Assembly: GCA_037127315.1 (NCBI GenBank)
Contig: JBBBDQ010001688.1
Coordinates: 291,001-355,000 of the forward strand
From: Ascarosepion bandense
Taxonomy: Eukaryota; Mollusca; Cephalopoda; Sepiida; Sepiidae
DNA: 64,000 nt
Direction: 5' to 3'
Positions 1 to 11,850 of this stretch are shown here, piece by piece. The notes under the pieces were generated by a model that was given only the letters and a program-made list of their open reading frames with translations, was not told the DNA's origin and did no database searches. Position numbers and translations under genes: made by a program. The number at the start of each line of letters is the position of its first letter. The stretch's first letter is position 1.

Positions 1-59
1 GCGTAATAACTCGTTTACAAATGGAATATATATATATATATATATATATATAGCCCAAT

Positions 60-640
60 TCTGTTAGTTCTTTTGCATTAAATTCTGATAATTAATTCCA
101 TTCTTCCTGATTTTTTATACATTTCTGTAGTAAACACATTTATTATCTAGTTTCCGTAGTAAAAGATGAATAATACATTTGCATCATGCATATAATATCC
201 TTATTCAATCATTAATTCTTGCATTCATCGCTGACCCCCGACAATCATTTGCTTCCTGATTTGTAACGCGTTTCGAACGTTAATTTAATAGACCTGCATT
301 TCCATTATATATACAATTGTCGTATGCTCTTAAAAATGCTTGTGTTAATTCCTGACCAATATCAATTTATTCTTTGCTAATTCTTAATGCATTCTTATAG
401 TAAAATCACTAGCAATGCATTCACATCATGTATATAATGGTCTTATTTTATTAGTAACGCTAGTATCTATATACTGAACGCTGACAACGCATTCCTTCTT
501 GATATTCAATCTTATTCTATAACAAAATCATTAACAATATATTTTGCATTATATATATAATAACCCGACACAATCAATAATGGTTGCATTCATTCCTGAC
601 CACAACGCTTTTTTTTATTTTTTTGATTTAATTGAAAACC
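60..640. repeat. Degenerate tandem repeat, period about 120 bp
   Basis: Four diverged units begin near 181, 296, 416 and 541. Each opens with a TGCAT-plus-TATATATAA block, followed by a 'TTCCTGA' or 'CGCTGAC' block and another GCATTC-type word. The alignment is by eye and the units are old. A 61-residue open frame at 544-729 crosses the last unit and looks accidental. A (TA)n run lies at 29-53. No gene is seen. Confidence 0.45.
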
Positions 641-883
641 ATGCAATCCCAAAATCAGAAGAAATATATCAAAAGTTTAAAGGCTTATCGTTCTGTAAAA
701 GCAGTGCCCAGAAGGATAAAATTATTTAACCTGTATTTAAAATGGAACTGTATTTGCTATATATTTCTATGAGAAAATCTAATTATAATGTGTTCAATAA
801 TTTGAAGAACTATTGAAATACCAAATTCTTTTCTAAAAAATATTGTTATAAGCTTTCCAATGTGTTTCTACATTTATAGTGTG

Positions 884-1206
884 CTAGCATTTATATCCTG
901 GCGTTGGTCCGCTGTAATGAAAGCTTTAAAACTAATCCATGGTCTTGGAGCTCAGACTCTTTGAATGTTGGCACGAAAGACTAAAAAGCAATAGTTGTTT
1001 CCAATTAAAGCAAAACCATAGACTGAAAGAAAAGTGAATGGATGTAAGTCAAATTTTCATTTCCTGGTATCGATATCAAATAAGTTTTTTTCGTCGTAAA
1101 CTGAATTTTGAAGGTTAAATAAGTTCTCTGAGTCAATGGTATCATGGCTGAGATTAAGAACTACAATTATACCTACTTAGAGCCAAACCCGAAGCAAAAA
1201 AATTTT
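884..1206 (-). mobile_element. Helitron-like element, 3' half only
   Basis: On the minus strand this matches the 3' half of the Helitron-like family seen complete at 55869-56651, including the words around 'CCATGGATTAGTTTTAAAG'. It ends in CTAG next to a damaged hairpin. It lies directly beside a second copy in the same orientation, so the pair forms a head-to-tail array. It is non-coding. Confidence 0.7.
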
Positions 1207-1221
1207 TATTTTATATAACCA

Positions 1222-1783
1222 CTAGCAGTATAGCCCGGCGTTGCTCGGCTGTAATGAAAGCTTTAGAACTAATCCATGGTCCTGGTGCTCAGACTCTTTG
1301 AACGTTGGCACGAAACACTAAAAAGCAATAGTTGTTTCCAGTTCAAATGAAACCGTAGACTGAAAGAAAAATGAATGGATGTAAGTCAAATTTTGATTTC
1401 CTGTTATCGATATCAAATAAGTTTTTTTTCGTCGTTGCCTTTTATATATATATATATATATTATCGATTTTCTGCACTATTGTAAGAACTGCAACCTTGA
1501 AACTTCTGAATATCGTTTCTTATGTCGTTGTCTATGAGTGTATCAAATTTGATTAAAATCGGACCACTCCTTCTATAACCCGATTTTTTCGATTATCGAT
1601 ATTTATCGGGGGTACCTCGTCACAAAACCTAGCTAAGAACACTCGCAGATGTTTATAGTACAACTGTGTAAATTTTCAAGAAAATCGGTTCAGCCGTTTC
1701 GGAGTCTATAGGTAACGGACACACACACACACACACATAGAAACATACATACACACAAAGTTCCATTTATTAATAAGTTTAGA
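1222..1783 (-). mobile_element. Non-autonomous Helitron-like element
   Basis: Read on the minus strand, the copy starts TCTAAACTTATTAATAAATG and ends with the hairpin region CCGAGCAACGCCGGGC, then CTATACTG and CTAG followed by T. A TC start, a GC-rich 3' hairpin and a CTRR end are the known Helitron signature. The body holds a (CA)n tract, the conserved block GGCTGAACCGATTTTCTTG and a short (TA)n tract. There is no Rep/helicase coding capacity, so it depends on an autonomous relative elsewhere. The family assignment is inference from the ends. Confidence 0.72.
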
Positions 1784-2422
1784 TTTTCTACCAGAAATTC
1801 ACTAAGAATGGTTTTAGTATTTAAAATAATTCTAGCATAAAATTACAGAATAAATGTTATCAAAGAAATATTGCCATGTATTTTGACAGAAGTATTATTT
1901 GCAATGAAATTTTAATAGTAACGTAATTTGATATAAAAAGGATTGTAAGAACAAATATCAGTAGTTTGAGTTTTGAATAATTCATGTAATAACAGTCGTT
2001 CTTTAATTTGCTAGAGGCGCGTTGCAATGTATTTCCATGGCAAATTGCAAATCATTTCACGATTAAATATATTGTAAAAGTAAATTTTACCAGTTTGAAT
2101 ATTTTTTTTAACATTACATGAGCGCGTCAAACTACAGAGCTTCCAATTAGTATTTTTGCCAAAGTTTTGGCAAATTGTGATGAATTTTTTTGCAAACATT
2201 ATTTACACCAGTGTTACTTAAAGTGTGCTACGCGTACCAGTGACGGTATTCGAATCATTGCCTGCCGGTAGCGTAGGGTTTCCAGAAAAAAGAAAAAAGA
2301 TCCCACAGCACGGGAGATTGTCGGGATATCTAAATTTGGTTTCATTTTAACATTTTCATTTTAGTTTTAGGTTTATTATCGTTATTTTTTCCTATTACTC
2401 ACTCATATTAGAAATCATTACT

Positions 2423-2732
2423 CTATAGACTCAAAACGGCTGAACCGATTTTCTTGAAAACTTACACAGTTGTACTATAAACATCTGCGAGTGTTCTCAG
2501 CCAGGTTTTGTGTCGAAGTACCCCCGATAACTATAGAAAATCGATAATCGAAAAAATCGGGTTATAGAAGGAGTTGTCCGATTTTAATCAAATTTGATAC
2601 TCTCATAGACAAAGACATAAGAAACGATATTCAGAAGTTTCAAGGTTGCAGTTCTTACAATAGTGCAGAAAATCGATAATATATATATGAAAGCTTTTAT
2701 TACACCCGAGCAACGCCGAGCTATACTGCTAG
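2423..2732 (+). mobile_element. Helitron-like element, 5'-truncated and internally deleted
   Basis: It begins inside the conserved block (CTATAGACTC, then GGCTGAACCGATTTTCTTG). It then jumps over much of the 3' half to the terminal hairpin, with CTATACTG and CTAG. Its orientation is opposite to the copy at 1222-1783. Confidence 0.7.
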
Positions 2733-2839
2733 TATACTAAAAATAAATACGATACAATGAACAAAAACAATGAAACGAAATATATATAACACCACCAACA
2801 TCCTGATGTGTAACTGTGTGAGAACCACACCTTATTCTT

Positions 2840-3930
2840 CTATACCAGTGTTCCTTCATGACTTAGGCGATTATGGTTCTCCACATTTTCCTATTCCTAG
2901 TGACTCCTAGCACGCTTTCTCCCTCACTTTGCCATCTAGTTGCACAAACCAATTCAAATATGTTACGTGCTGCTTCCCATTTTCATTCTTTCCTTCTCTC
3001 TGACCTGTGAGTATCAGATTCTCCAAGCCCTTATTAACTGTCTTTTCCTGATTTTAGTTATTAGTTTCCTAGTTTCCTTTTCGTTTCTATTCTCTCTAAA
3101 ATCTCATCTTTGCTCACATGTTCGGTTCATGGTATCTGTAGAATCCTTCTCTAGAACCACATTTCGGTTGCTTCTAGTTTCTCATTTATCGTTGATGAGA
3201 TTGTCTAGCATTCACTGCCATATTAAAGAACAGACACCACTTAATAATCCAGTAATCCCTTTGTTTCTGGCGAAATTTTCCCGTCTCTTAATACTCTTCT
3301 TAGCTTCTGGAATGCATCCATGTGCTTTTGGATCTCAGGAATATAAATGTATAGAAACTGCTGTGACCACAAAGTGAGGAGTCAGTTTATATATTGATTG
3401 TAATATGGAATTGATCCCCCACTTTATATCCAGTTTGCTTCTTTAGAACCACATTTCGGTTGCTTCAAGTCTTTCCTTCACGTTTGATGAGATTGTCTAG
3501 CATTCACTGCCATATTGAAGAAGAGACATCACTTAATAATCTAATAATCTCTTTGTTTCTGGCGAAATTTTCCTGTCTCTTAATACTCTACTTAGCTTCT
3601 GGAATGCATCCTTTGCCATGCCAATACGTCTTCGGATCTCAGTGTCGTACTTACTGTCTTCAGTTAGAACACTTCCCAGTTTTTTTTTAAATGTTTCTAC
3701 TTGCTTGATTTTAGTATCCTCTACCTGTAATTGGCATTTTGGGCTCCTCTTTGTATTAATATAAAGTGCCAACTACAGGTAATTACCATGCAATCAGTTT
3801 TCTTGTAGTATATTTGTATTTTTCCGCTTTCTTCAGTTACCTCCTGGAGGAGGTTTTGTAGTTTCCTTTCAGAATCTGCTATCAGCACTCTAAGAATGCC
3901 AGAAGGCCATTTTCTTGGTCATATCTTTCT
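2840..3930 (-). pseudogene. LINE-A reverse transcriptase C-terminal region (degenerate)
   Basis: This is the minus-strand remnant of an APE-type non-LTR retrotransposon, called LINE-A here. Readable pieces include TEDSKYDTEIRRRIGMAKDA and LSRVLRDRKISPETKR, the segment just after the reverse transcriptase palm, and toward 2850-3020 the family's GLENLIL-type 3' region. Several frameshifts and stops break it. A segment of about 180 bp occurs twice (3150-3340 and 3445-3620), separated by a 55-bp palindromic unit. The same arrangement recurs on the plus strand near 14 kb, so it marks a LINE subfamily and not a local accident. The clade within APE LINEs is not resolved. Confidence 0.75.
3371..3425. 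repeat. 55-bp palindromic mini-element, copy 1
   Basis: The ends AAAGTGAGGAGTCAGTTTA and AATTGATCCCCCACTTT are imperfect inverted complements around a short AT-rich centre. The same unit occurs at 14046-14100, 32409-32462, 36966-37018 and 53069-53121. It resembles a very small MITE, but no target duplication could be fixed. Confidence 0.6.
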
Positions 3931-4029
3931 AATTTGGCTATTAGAAAAATCGTCTGACTTTGGCAAAAAGGAATAACCACGTGAATTTAGACCATTTTTT
4001 TAGATTAACATTTAATTCTTTAGATTCAT

Positions 4030-4372
4030 AATCTATCTGATACAAATGACTATGAATTTACTCGTGCAACTAGATTGGCAACTAGGTCCCACTCTTTTAC
4101 TATCATATAGGCAAATGTAAGCGCCACTTTTTCTCTATCAGTTTCTTTTCTCACACTTCCCTGTGGAACTCTGATGCCTGCTTCCCTGATAGTTTCAATC
4201 TGCAACGTGAGTTGTATCTTCTATTCCTTTGTCTCCCACCTCTATTATACCCTTTCTTTGACATCCGCTGAACCGTTTTTCCTCTCTTTCCATTTCCTCT
4301 CTCTGTAACGCCCCCACCCCACCCCTGCGCACCAGAGGGAGTACTGCCTTGCCGGGGGTGAAATGATTATCT
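4030..4372 (+). pseudogene. LINE-B C-terminus and 3' UTR
   Basis: This is the plus-strand remnant of a jockey/CR1-like LINE. It encodes pieces matching the conserved C-terminal words 'RLATRSHPFT' and 'SFFSRTS-LWNS', then a CT-rich 3' UTR. It ends in the family's terminal block, here CTGCGCACCAGAGG and GGGGTGAAATGATTA. Multiple frameshifts are present. Confidence 0.65.
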
Positions 4373-4382
4373 ATATTTATAT

Positions 4383-5328
4383 ATGAATAGAATAAGTAAA
4401 GAAAAAGTAGGAAAAAAGTGCCTTTAACTTGTTTCACTTAAACAAGCTTCATCGGAGTGTCATTAAAGATGAACGATTTAAAAATCCAAGAGACAGTATG
4501 TTGATTAAGTTATCGTTTCATTGGTAAGATACGTGTCACGTGTGAGAAAACAATGGATGAATATTAAAAGTAGAAGAAAAACATGTGTCTAAGATGTTTA
4601 TTATGAACGTTAGTATACGTCAGCGAAAATAATGTGTGTCAAGCATATTTACTTTTATCTATAAAAAAAAGTTCACTTATACATTATCTTTCAATCTTAA
4701 ACGGTTACATATTTCGTTTTTACGCACACATTCACACATGATTCTCTCAATGTTATTTCGAATAGAAAATCTTTCGATCACTTGAAACGTGTACAGCTCA
4801 TTTCACATATTAACTTTACAGACTCATAAACGCACATATTTACACATGATTTATTTCAACACATACATTCATAACTGATTCTCTCATTTTGTTTAAAAAA
4901 GAAAATCGTGTGTACAATACTTGTTGCGTATTTTGAACGGAAATGTATTTCGTTACTGTCATTCACACATACTAACGTTACCGAGCTATACACACACTTA
5001 ATCCGTCTGTAATTTTATAACGCTTAACACATTATTTTCGCTTACGTATGCTTACATTCATAATAAACACCTAAGTTTTATGACACGTTGGAAGACACAC
5101 ATACACTTAAACACACACAGGTTTTTCTACTACATTTAATATTCATCCATTGCTTTGTCACACGTGACACGTATCTGACCAATGAAACTATAGCTCAATC
5201 AACATACTGTCTCTTAGATTTTTAAATCATTCATCTTTCATGAATCTCTGAAGAAGCTTGTTATAGTGAAACATTTTAGATTAAGGACACTTTTGCCTAC
5301 TTGTTCTTTACTTGTTCTAGTAATCTTG
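4383..5328. repeat. Long inverted repeat (fold-back), arms about 250 bp
   Basis: The left arm (about 4383-4640) and right arm (about 5040-5328) are inverted complements. Shared words include GAGACAGTATGTTGATT, GATACGTGTCACGTGTGA and CAATGGATGAATATTAAA. The outer ends pair through GTAAAGAAAAAGTAGG-like sequence. The roughly 400-bp centre is AT-rich and has (CACA)-containing words. The layout suggests a MITE or fold-back DNA transposon without coding capacity. Terminal bases and a target duplication are not clear. Confidence 0.7.
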
Positions 5329-5352
5329 TCGGATTTCGATCCATATATTCCA

Positions 5353-5355
<3 letters not shown>

Positions 5356-5400
<45 letters not shown>
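5356..5400. repeat. (TA)n microsatellite
   Basis: About 40 bp of pure AT dinucleotide. A second similar run lies at 5600-5635. Confidence 0.95.
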
Positions 5401-5401
<1 letters not shown>

Positions 5402-5595
5402 TAAACATATACTGTTAATATAAGAGACAATGAATGTCTATTATGTTTAATCATGAGCCGTTCTAAACATCGTATTTTCGCTTTAATTTCAGGTGAAAAT
5501 AAAGACAAAAATTCTCTAACATTTGGATAATTTTTTATTAAGCTGGTTCTAAGCTTTCGGCTCACATGTTTAGAAAATTATTTGCTGCCTCGATA

Positions 5596-5637
<42 letters not shown>

Positions 5638-5641
<4 letters not shown>

Positions 5642-5868
5642 TGCATCCACTTACGCGCAAATACCCTTGGGAAATATATTAATTCATTACTTCCCTCCAG
5701 TTATGGGTTAAATAATAGGACATACTGGGTTTTATAGCCTTGGCTGGCAACCAGTCTACCGCAGAAAGCAATGGCAACCTACTGTGAGAAATCTTCTGCC
5801 CAGTCAGTCATATCTCTTTCGTGACATGATCGCACAAGCGTGTATCACGTATGGTACTTGACTGACTC
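5638..5868 (+). mobile_element. SINE-A, 5'-truncated
   Basis: This copy has lost the tRNA-like head. It keeps the family body: CACTTACGCGCAAATACCC, CCAGTTATGGGTTAAATAA, CAACCAGTCTACCGCAGAA and AGTCAGTCATATCTCTTTCG. It also keeps the 3' tail near CACGTATGG and TTGACTGACT. 5' truncation is typical of LINE-mobilised retroposons. Confidence 0.85.
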
Positions 5869-5869
5869 T

Positions 5870-6590
5870 CTTCATCTTTGTTATTTTTATCACAACGTTA
5901 CGACAATAGTTTAGACATTTGAAACCTTAGTTGCTTTATCAATCATAATAACTATTGGGGACTCTCCACAAGCCTCTTATCTATCATAAGCCTTAGCAAC
6001 TTTTTCTTGTTTTGCCTTACAACCGCTACTCTGCTTTCCATTCACACAAGGTCATCAGTGACCCACTGCCTTCCATTCGATATGTCCTGTAATTGACAAA
6101 TTCTCCAAGACCCTCTTCCTTGTGTTCAAGAAACTTTAGAAGTCTTATTCTGATTCTAAGTAAAGTTAGGTGACTCCAGTTGATCATAACGCTTTTTACT
6201 GGTCGAAGAGTTCTTTCCAGTACATTGAACCCCTTCACCCAGTTAGCTTTTATTTTCTATCCTTATAAAATAAAATATATTTGTATATGTAATGTAATTT
6301 CTGTTTGATTATAAAATATATTTTATTGTTAATCATTCATTATTAGTAAACTCGAAATTTGTGTAAAACAACCACATTTCTGTTTGTCTTTCATTCAACA
6401 GAAATATAAAACTCGAAATGGCTAGATATTGAGTTTTTGGAAGGTTGTTTGAAATTCAGAGTAGGGAAATTGAACTCCTTCGTTCATTCAGAGAATTAGC
6501 ACAAAGAAAATTAGTAGCTATCAGGTTCTTATGAATAAAGATTGTTTTTCACCGAACTCTCAAAGACAGCAGATTAAAGAGATTACTTTA
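5870..6590. other. No recognised feature
   Basis: AT-rich sequence. A 70-residue minus-strand open frame (6026-6238) has no family feature that I recognise. No RNA gene or repeat was identified. Confidence 0.4.
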
Positions 6591-6593
6591 AAT

Positions 6594-6597
6594 ACAC

Positions 6598-6670
<73 letters not shown>

Positions 6671-6672
6671 CA
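6594..6672. repeat. Compound (CA)n(TA)n(GA)n microsatellite
   Basis: A CA run (6594-6632) passes into a TA run and then a GA run, ending near 6672. Another TA run lies at 6791-6811. Open frames across this region are products of the repeat. Confidence 0.95.
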
Positions 6673-6814
6673 GACAGAGAGACAGATACAGAACAAACTC
6701 AGAAAAAATAACTGCAGTAAAATAAACAAAAAACTTGAAACAATAAATAAATAAACAAATTACGCAAATAACAAACAGATTACCAAAGCTATATATATAT
6801 ATATATATATACAC

Positions 6815-7530
6815 GCAAAATAATAATTAATTCAGCAGTAACACTTATTAGCTTACTGTGTATTATATATTCCAAAACAGGCAAGGATTTTAGCGAATGC
6901 AACAGATTATATCAAAATAAAAATGAAATATTTACCAGAATCTATTTTGGCACCAATGAACTGATTTCTTAAAATGCAGATATTTGAACATGTTCCAGTG
7001 AAGACTCTTTGATAGAAATAAAATACAAGTGTTGCTCATAGCACAGGAAAATTATGAAAAGTTATGAAAGGTAGTCATGACTTCTATTGCCATGAGAAGA
7101 TTTCTCCTCATTCTGAGATTGATTTCGTTAAAGAAATGTTTAGTGTATGCATTGAATATCGAAGATTTCAGCCTTCATATCGAGTCTTATGAATTTAGTG
7201 TAGGAATAAAGAAAACTGAACATAGAATAGGTTGTGCTAGAAGCTGTATCGCCCAACAAATTGCTACAAATGCAAAATATTAACGAGAAGACTCGAGCCG
7301 TTTTCTTAAGTAGCCTCATCAAACCTAGATTTTCATATAAATTTTATAAATATTTACAAATGATCAATTGAATAACTGAGTCTGAGGGTCTTGACAAATA
7401 TCATAATTCCTTGAAAATGTTTGGGCTGGCGCTACAGAAGCACAAGCAAAGAACCAAATAACATAAACCACATCAGTTGAGGACTATTAACAGTAGTAAC
7501 AACTAAAATGGATAGCACGTGTAACTCGAA
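6815..7530. other. No recognised feature
   Basis: Open frames of 60-68 residues on both strands overlap at 7077-7322 and lack recognisable motifs. The 74-residue frame downstream at 8179-8403 is equally unrecognised. It is lysine- and asparagine-rich, as AT-rich DNA would give. Confidence 0.35.
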
Positions 7531-7532
7531 GA

Positions 7533-8035
7533 GAAAATAAGGACATAATGATGATGTTGACATTCCACACTACTTCAAATAAAAGGTTAGGAAGGAAACC
7601 CCGATCAACACTGGAAAGAGCGATAACATTTACTGGACTTGAGAAAACCATTTTCATGAAAAATTGTTTTTAGAGAAAGATATTATAAATTTCAACTGAA
7701 AGAGAAAATAATGACATAATGATGTTGAAGTTCTATACTACTTCAAATAATAAGTTAGGAAGGAAACCCCCATCAATACTGGAAAGAGAGATAACAGCTA
7801 CTGGACTTGAGAAACATATTTTCCTGAAAAATTGTTTTAAGAGAAAGATTTTATAAATTTCAACTGAAAGAGAAAATAATGACATAATGAAGATGTTGAA
7901 GTTCCACACTACTTCAAATAAAAGGTTAGGGAGGAAACCCCCATCAATAATCGAAAGCGCGGAAACAGTTACTGAACCGATTTTCCTGAAAAAGAATTGT
8001 TTTAAGAGAAAGATATAAATTTCAACCGAAAGTAG
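7533..8035 (+). repeat. Satellite-like tandem repeat, 3 x 168 bp
   Basis: Units start near 7533, 7702 and 7870, each with GAGAAAATAATGACATAATG. Conserved words follow at fixed spacing: CACTACTTCAAATAA, GTTAGGAAGGAAACCCC and AGAGAAAGAT, then TATAAATTTCAACTGAAA. Units differ by scattered substitutions and 1-3 bp gaps. No coding signal is visible. Confidence 0.85.
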
Positions 8036-8426
8036 TTCTAGCTGCTCTGTCAGTGAATGTCTATTTGTTTCCTTATAGGGAAACGGCTAATGTTACCTTT
8101 ACATGGCTGAAGTAGTTTCTTTAAAAAGCCTTGAAATATTAACGTATTGTCTAAGAGAATTTTCATCGGTTTGACCATATGTTAGGCACATTATTTGGCT
8201 CGTTCATTAACCAGCACAATCAAAATATGTTTACGTTTCTTTCGAAATTTCAAATAGATTATATAATGGAAAACGTTTTAACAAGGAATAAAATCCAAAA
8301 TCCAAACAGGCTTTGGATGGACAAACGACTCATTCCAAAAATTATGCAAAGTGCTAAGAAACATGGCAAATACATTAGAAACAAATACGTTAGAAAATTA
8401 TAAACTTTTATGTAATATTGAATTAG

Positions 8427-9300
8427 AAACGGTCAGCCATGTCTGGTACAAAGCCAATTCACAAACATAACTGACTATCTCCACAACTTAAGGATAATCG
8501 GGTACATCAGAAGTAACAGAAAGTTAAAATTTTAGAATGTAGAAGAATAAAAGTATTTCGTTTATATGTTAAAAGTAGAATATTATTAACAGAAAAGAAT
8601 AACATCAATTTGTAGAAGTTAAATTTTAAAAGAGAAACTGTACGTAGTTAATCAATTTGTAAGAGTTAAATGTTCAATGAGAAAGTGTAGTATGTAGTTA
8701 AATGAATCAAGAGTTTGTAGTTGTAACGTGTGTGTATGCAAAGATTAACAGGATAGTAATAAAGTTTGTGTTCTTTCCTTTTTTATGGCCGACGAGAAAA
8801 TGAAAAGAAAGGTAATGCAATATAGGAAAATTGTATATATCGGTCGTTATTTTTTAGGAGTCAGTTGGAGTATCTTGTTCTTGTTGTTGTCGTAGTCTTC
8901 TTTGTTTACTGCGAAAATGTTGAGGATGGAGAAGGGGTAAAAGAAAATAGCACACGAGAAAGAAGGAGAATGAATGTGTGACGGGGCCCTATGTCCGGGT
9001 CAGAAGCTTGAAGTTTATTTTATCATATTTTAGCGTGTCGTTTATCTGCTCCCATCTAACTGACTGATTCGACTTTCTTTTTATGCCGAAAAACCTTTTA
9101 ACATAGGCTTGTTAACTTTTCTCTCAGTTTTGCAAAATCGATTTCTTTCATTGGTTAAAAAATTAATTTAACATTTGATCGCAAAATTTTGCTTCGTCAT
9201 TTTTCTTTTTCAGTAAGGGGTCAATCCTTTTTCTATTTGTCAAAATTAAGAGTAGTTGCACGTAATTGTGATTTTTTGTAAAAAGTGAAGAAGAGAAGAG
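8427..9300 (+). repeat. Repeat D, copy 1 (unclassified dispersed repeat)
   Basis: It starts CGGTCAGCCATGTCTGGTAC and shares ordered blocks with copies at 10388, 11180, 17465 and 45725: 'CCACAACTTAAGG', 'AAGAATAAAAGTA', 'TCAAGAGTTTGTAGT', 'ATGGCC-ACGAGAAA', 'CTGCGA-AATGTTGAGGATGG' and 'TTTTTTGTAAAAAGTG'. AATAAAG at about 8758 could be a poly(A) signal. LTR-retrotransposon LTR or non-coding DNA element are both possible. No TG...CA ends or target duplication could be fixed, and it carries no protein. Confidence 0.6.
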
Positions 9301-10387
9301 CGTTACTTTTAATTCCGTGTTCACTACATTACTTTCCTTCGTATTTGACGGAGTCTGCTTTTGTATCTAAATGAGTTGCAGTGGTATCTGTTTTCGCTTT
9401 TCAAAATAGTAGTTTTCGTTTTGTTTTGCTGCTTTGACATCGTAGGTTGAAATGGGTTTACATAATTGTTGTTCATTTCGTCGTTAAACGTCTTGTGTGA
9501 AAGCCATAAGAATATTTATGTTGAGTTTCTTGCTATATCGAAGGTCACATTAAAGTAACGGAAGAATGCTGAAACGATAAAACATGTTATTCAAGACGAA
9601 ACAAAATATGAAGTATTTCTTTAGAAATTTAAGTATTTGAAGTTGTCAGCAGCTTGTTTCAGAAAAAATAATCAAACATTAAAAGTATTCGTAGTTTGGA
9701 TGTTGAGTAGAATTCTTTGAAATTGCGCTGTTCCCATTAAAATCTGATAACGTATAATTTGAAATTAGAATTATCCAAACGTATGGGACTTTAAGATTCG
9801 ATGAATAGTCAAGAAAGAAAATATGCATATTCAATGGTCGGATACGAAGTAGTATGCAAAAGCGTAAAGCAATATGACAGAATTCGTTTCATATAAAGTT
9901 ATAGAATTATATTCAGCATGGATAAACATGGAATATTTTGAGGTACTTAGCTTCGGAGTTGAGAGTGCGTTGAAATTTTCTAGTTGTCATTAAAGACTGA
10001 TATTGTATCAGCGTATAATTTGATATTGAGCATATTTAAAAGTGTTGACTTTCTATCTTTCTTTCTTTTTCTCCTGATTTTTTCTTTCTTTCTTGCCTTA
10101 TAGACGGTGAGTCTCCATTTTATGTAGTTAGGCTTGATGTTTTCTATATCATGGCCAAGATCTTGTAAGCGGAAAGTTGATTTGTGTGTTTTTTGCATTG
10201 GATAGTTACCATTATGTAGTTATCAGAATTTTTTGTGTGTTATTTGCGGGGTTATCATATATGTAAAGATGATAATTTGTTTGCGTGGTCTTTGCGAGGT
10301 TGGCAATTAAGTAGTGAGAATGTTGAAAAGATACTGTGAGATGGATAGGAGCCAGCAATATTGCAAGTAGTTCTTGTTGATAAAACA
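9301..10387. other. No recognised feature
   Basis: AT-rich sequence. Overlapping minus-strand frames of 72-79 residues at 9980-10476 do not resemble a known domain. They may include the unrecognised 5' part of a repeat D unit. Confidence 0.35.
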
Positions 10388-11100
10388 TGATAGAAGGTTC
10401 TCTCATTTGTGTATATAAATGTTGAATTGATTTTGGCGAGAGAAATGACATCCAATTTTGTAGAGTGTAAAATCATTAAGTGGGTAAATTTTCAAGGAAA
10501 AGGTGTAAGTGTTCAAAGAAGATTCTCTTGCGTGTTTTTTTTTTTCGGGGGTGGGGAGCATCGGTGTTCACTAGTGTGGTAGTAGGGATTCTTCCACTGC
10601 ATGTTCTTCGCGGGGTCATCAGTGAGATAAGGTGATCAGATTTCCACTGCGTGTTCTTTTAGACGTGGGTGTTCACCGCTGTAGTAGTGATATTTCCATT
10701 GCGTGTTCGTTTTCGACATCGGGGTTCACCAGTGTAGAAGTAGAGTGCGTGTTTTTTTGGACGTCGGGCGTCACCAGTGAAGCTGTAGGGGCGGTCAGCC
10801 ATGTCTGGTACAAGGCCAATTCACAAACATAGCCAACAATCCCCACAACTTAAGGTTTTATCCAGAATTATCAGGTTATCAGCAGGTGGATTTTTAAAAG
10901 AATAAAAGTATACATTTTGTATGTTTAAATAGAAATTTATTGATGGAAAAGATTAACATGAATTGGTAGAAGTTAATGTTCAATGAGAAATAGTATTAAA
11001 ATGTTAAGGATATCAAGAGTTCCTAGTAGCAACTTGCAAGAGTGAGTTTAGGCAGGAACCTATGTATGTATGTATGTATGAGCGTTTGTTGTTGGGTAGG
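10388..11100 (+). repeat. Repeat D, copy 2, with internal minisatellite
   Basis: It opens TATATAAATGTTGAATTGAT, as does the next copy at 11180, so the two stand about 790 bp apart in tandem. Between 10520 and 10790 lie about five diverged units of about 50 bp built on GCGTGTTCTT, then CGTCGGGGTTCACCAGTG and TAGTAGGG. It then continues with GGTCAGCCATGTCTGGTAC as at 8427. Confidence 0.65.
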
Positions 11101-11179
11101 ATTGTCTTTGAAGTTATCGCTCAGGGTGAATGGTGAAAAGGAAGGAGGTGAGAGATGAGAGCATTTCTTATCGATAAAA

Positions 11180-11850
11180 ATTCTCTCTTTTGTGTATATA
11201 AATGTTGAATTGATTTTGGCGAAAGAAATGGCATCCAGTTTTGTAGAGTGTGAAATTATTAAGTGGGTAAATGTTCAAATGTGTAAGTTTTTAAAAAGAG
11301 TGTTCCTTTGCGTGTTTACTTTTATTTTTTGTGGAGCGGGTGCGTCGGAGTTCATCAGTGAAGTGGTAGGGGTTCTTCCATTGCGTGTTCTTCGCGGGGT
11401 CACCATTGAAGTGGTAGGGAGATGGTTGAATGTTTATTGAATTGGCCATGTGTCAGGCATAACCTAATTTCCTACAACTTATCAGAACATTGGATTTGTG
11501 GAAGAATAAATATTTTTCGTTTGTATGTTTAAGGTAGAACCTTATTAACAGAATAACATCAATTGTGGAAGTTAAATGTTCAGTGTAGTAAGCAATTAAA
11601 TGAATCAAGAGTTTGTAGTTGTAACTTGTGTGTATACAAAGATTAAGAATATAATAATGATGTCTGTGTTCCTTTTCTTTTTATGGCCAGCGAGAAAGTG
11701 AAAACGAAGGTAAGGCAATAAAGGAAAATTGTACTTATCGGACGTTAGTTTTTAGGACTCAGTTGAAGTATCTTGTTGTCGTTGCTATTGTTGTAGTCTT
11801 CTTCTTTGTTGACTGCGAGAATGTTGAGGATGGAAAAGAAAAGGAGAATA
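11180..11850 (+). repeat. Repeat D, copy 3
   Basis: A second tandem unit with two minisatellite units (11310-11425). It continues to the ATGGCC-AGCGAGAAAG and GAATGTTGAGGATGG blocks. An 82-residue frame at 11192-11440 runs through the minisatellite and is not credible as a gene. Confidence 0.65.

Noticed and set aside
6560..6814. 84-residue frame with runs of S-L, I-Y and V-C
   Set aside because: Translation of CA, TA and GA microsatellites.
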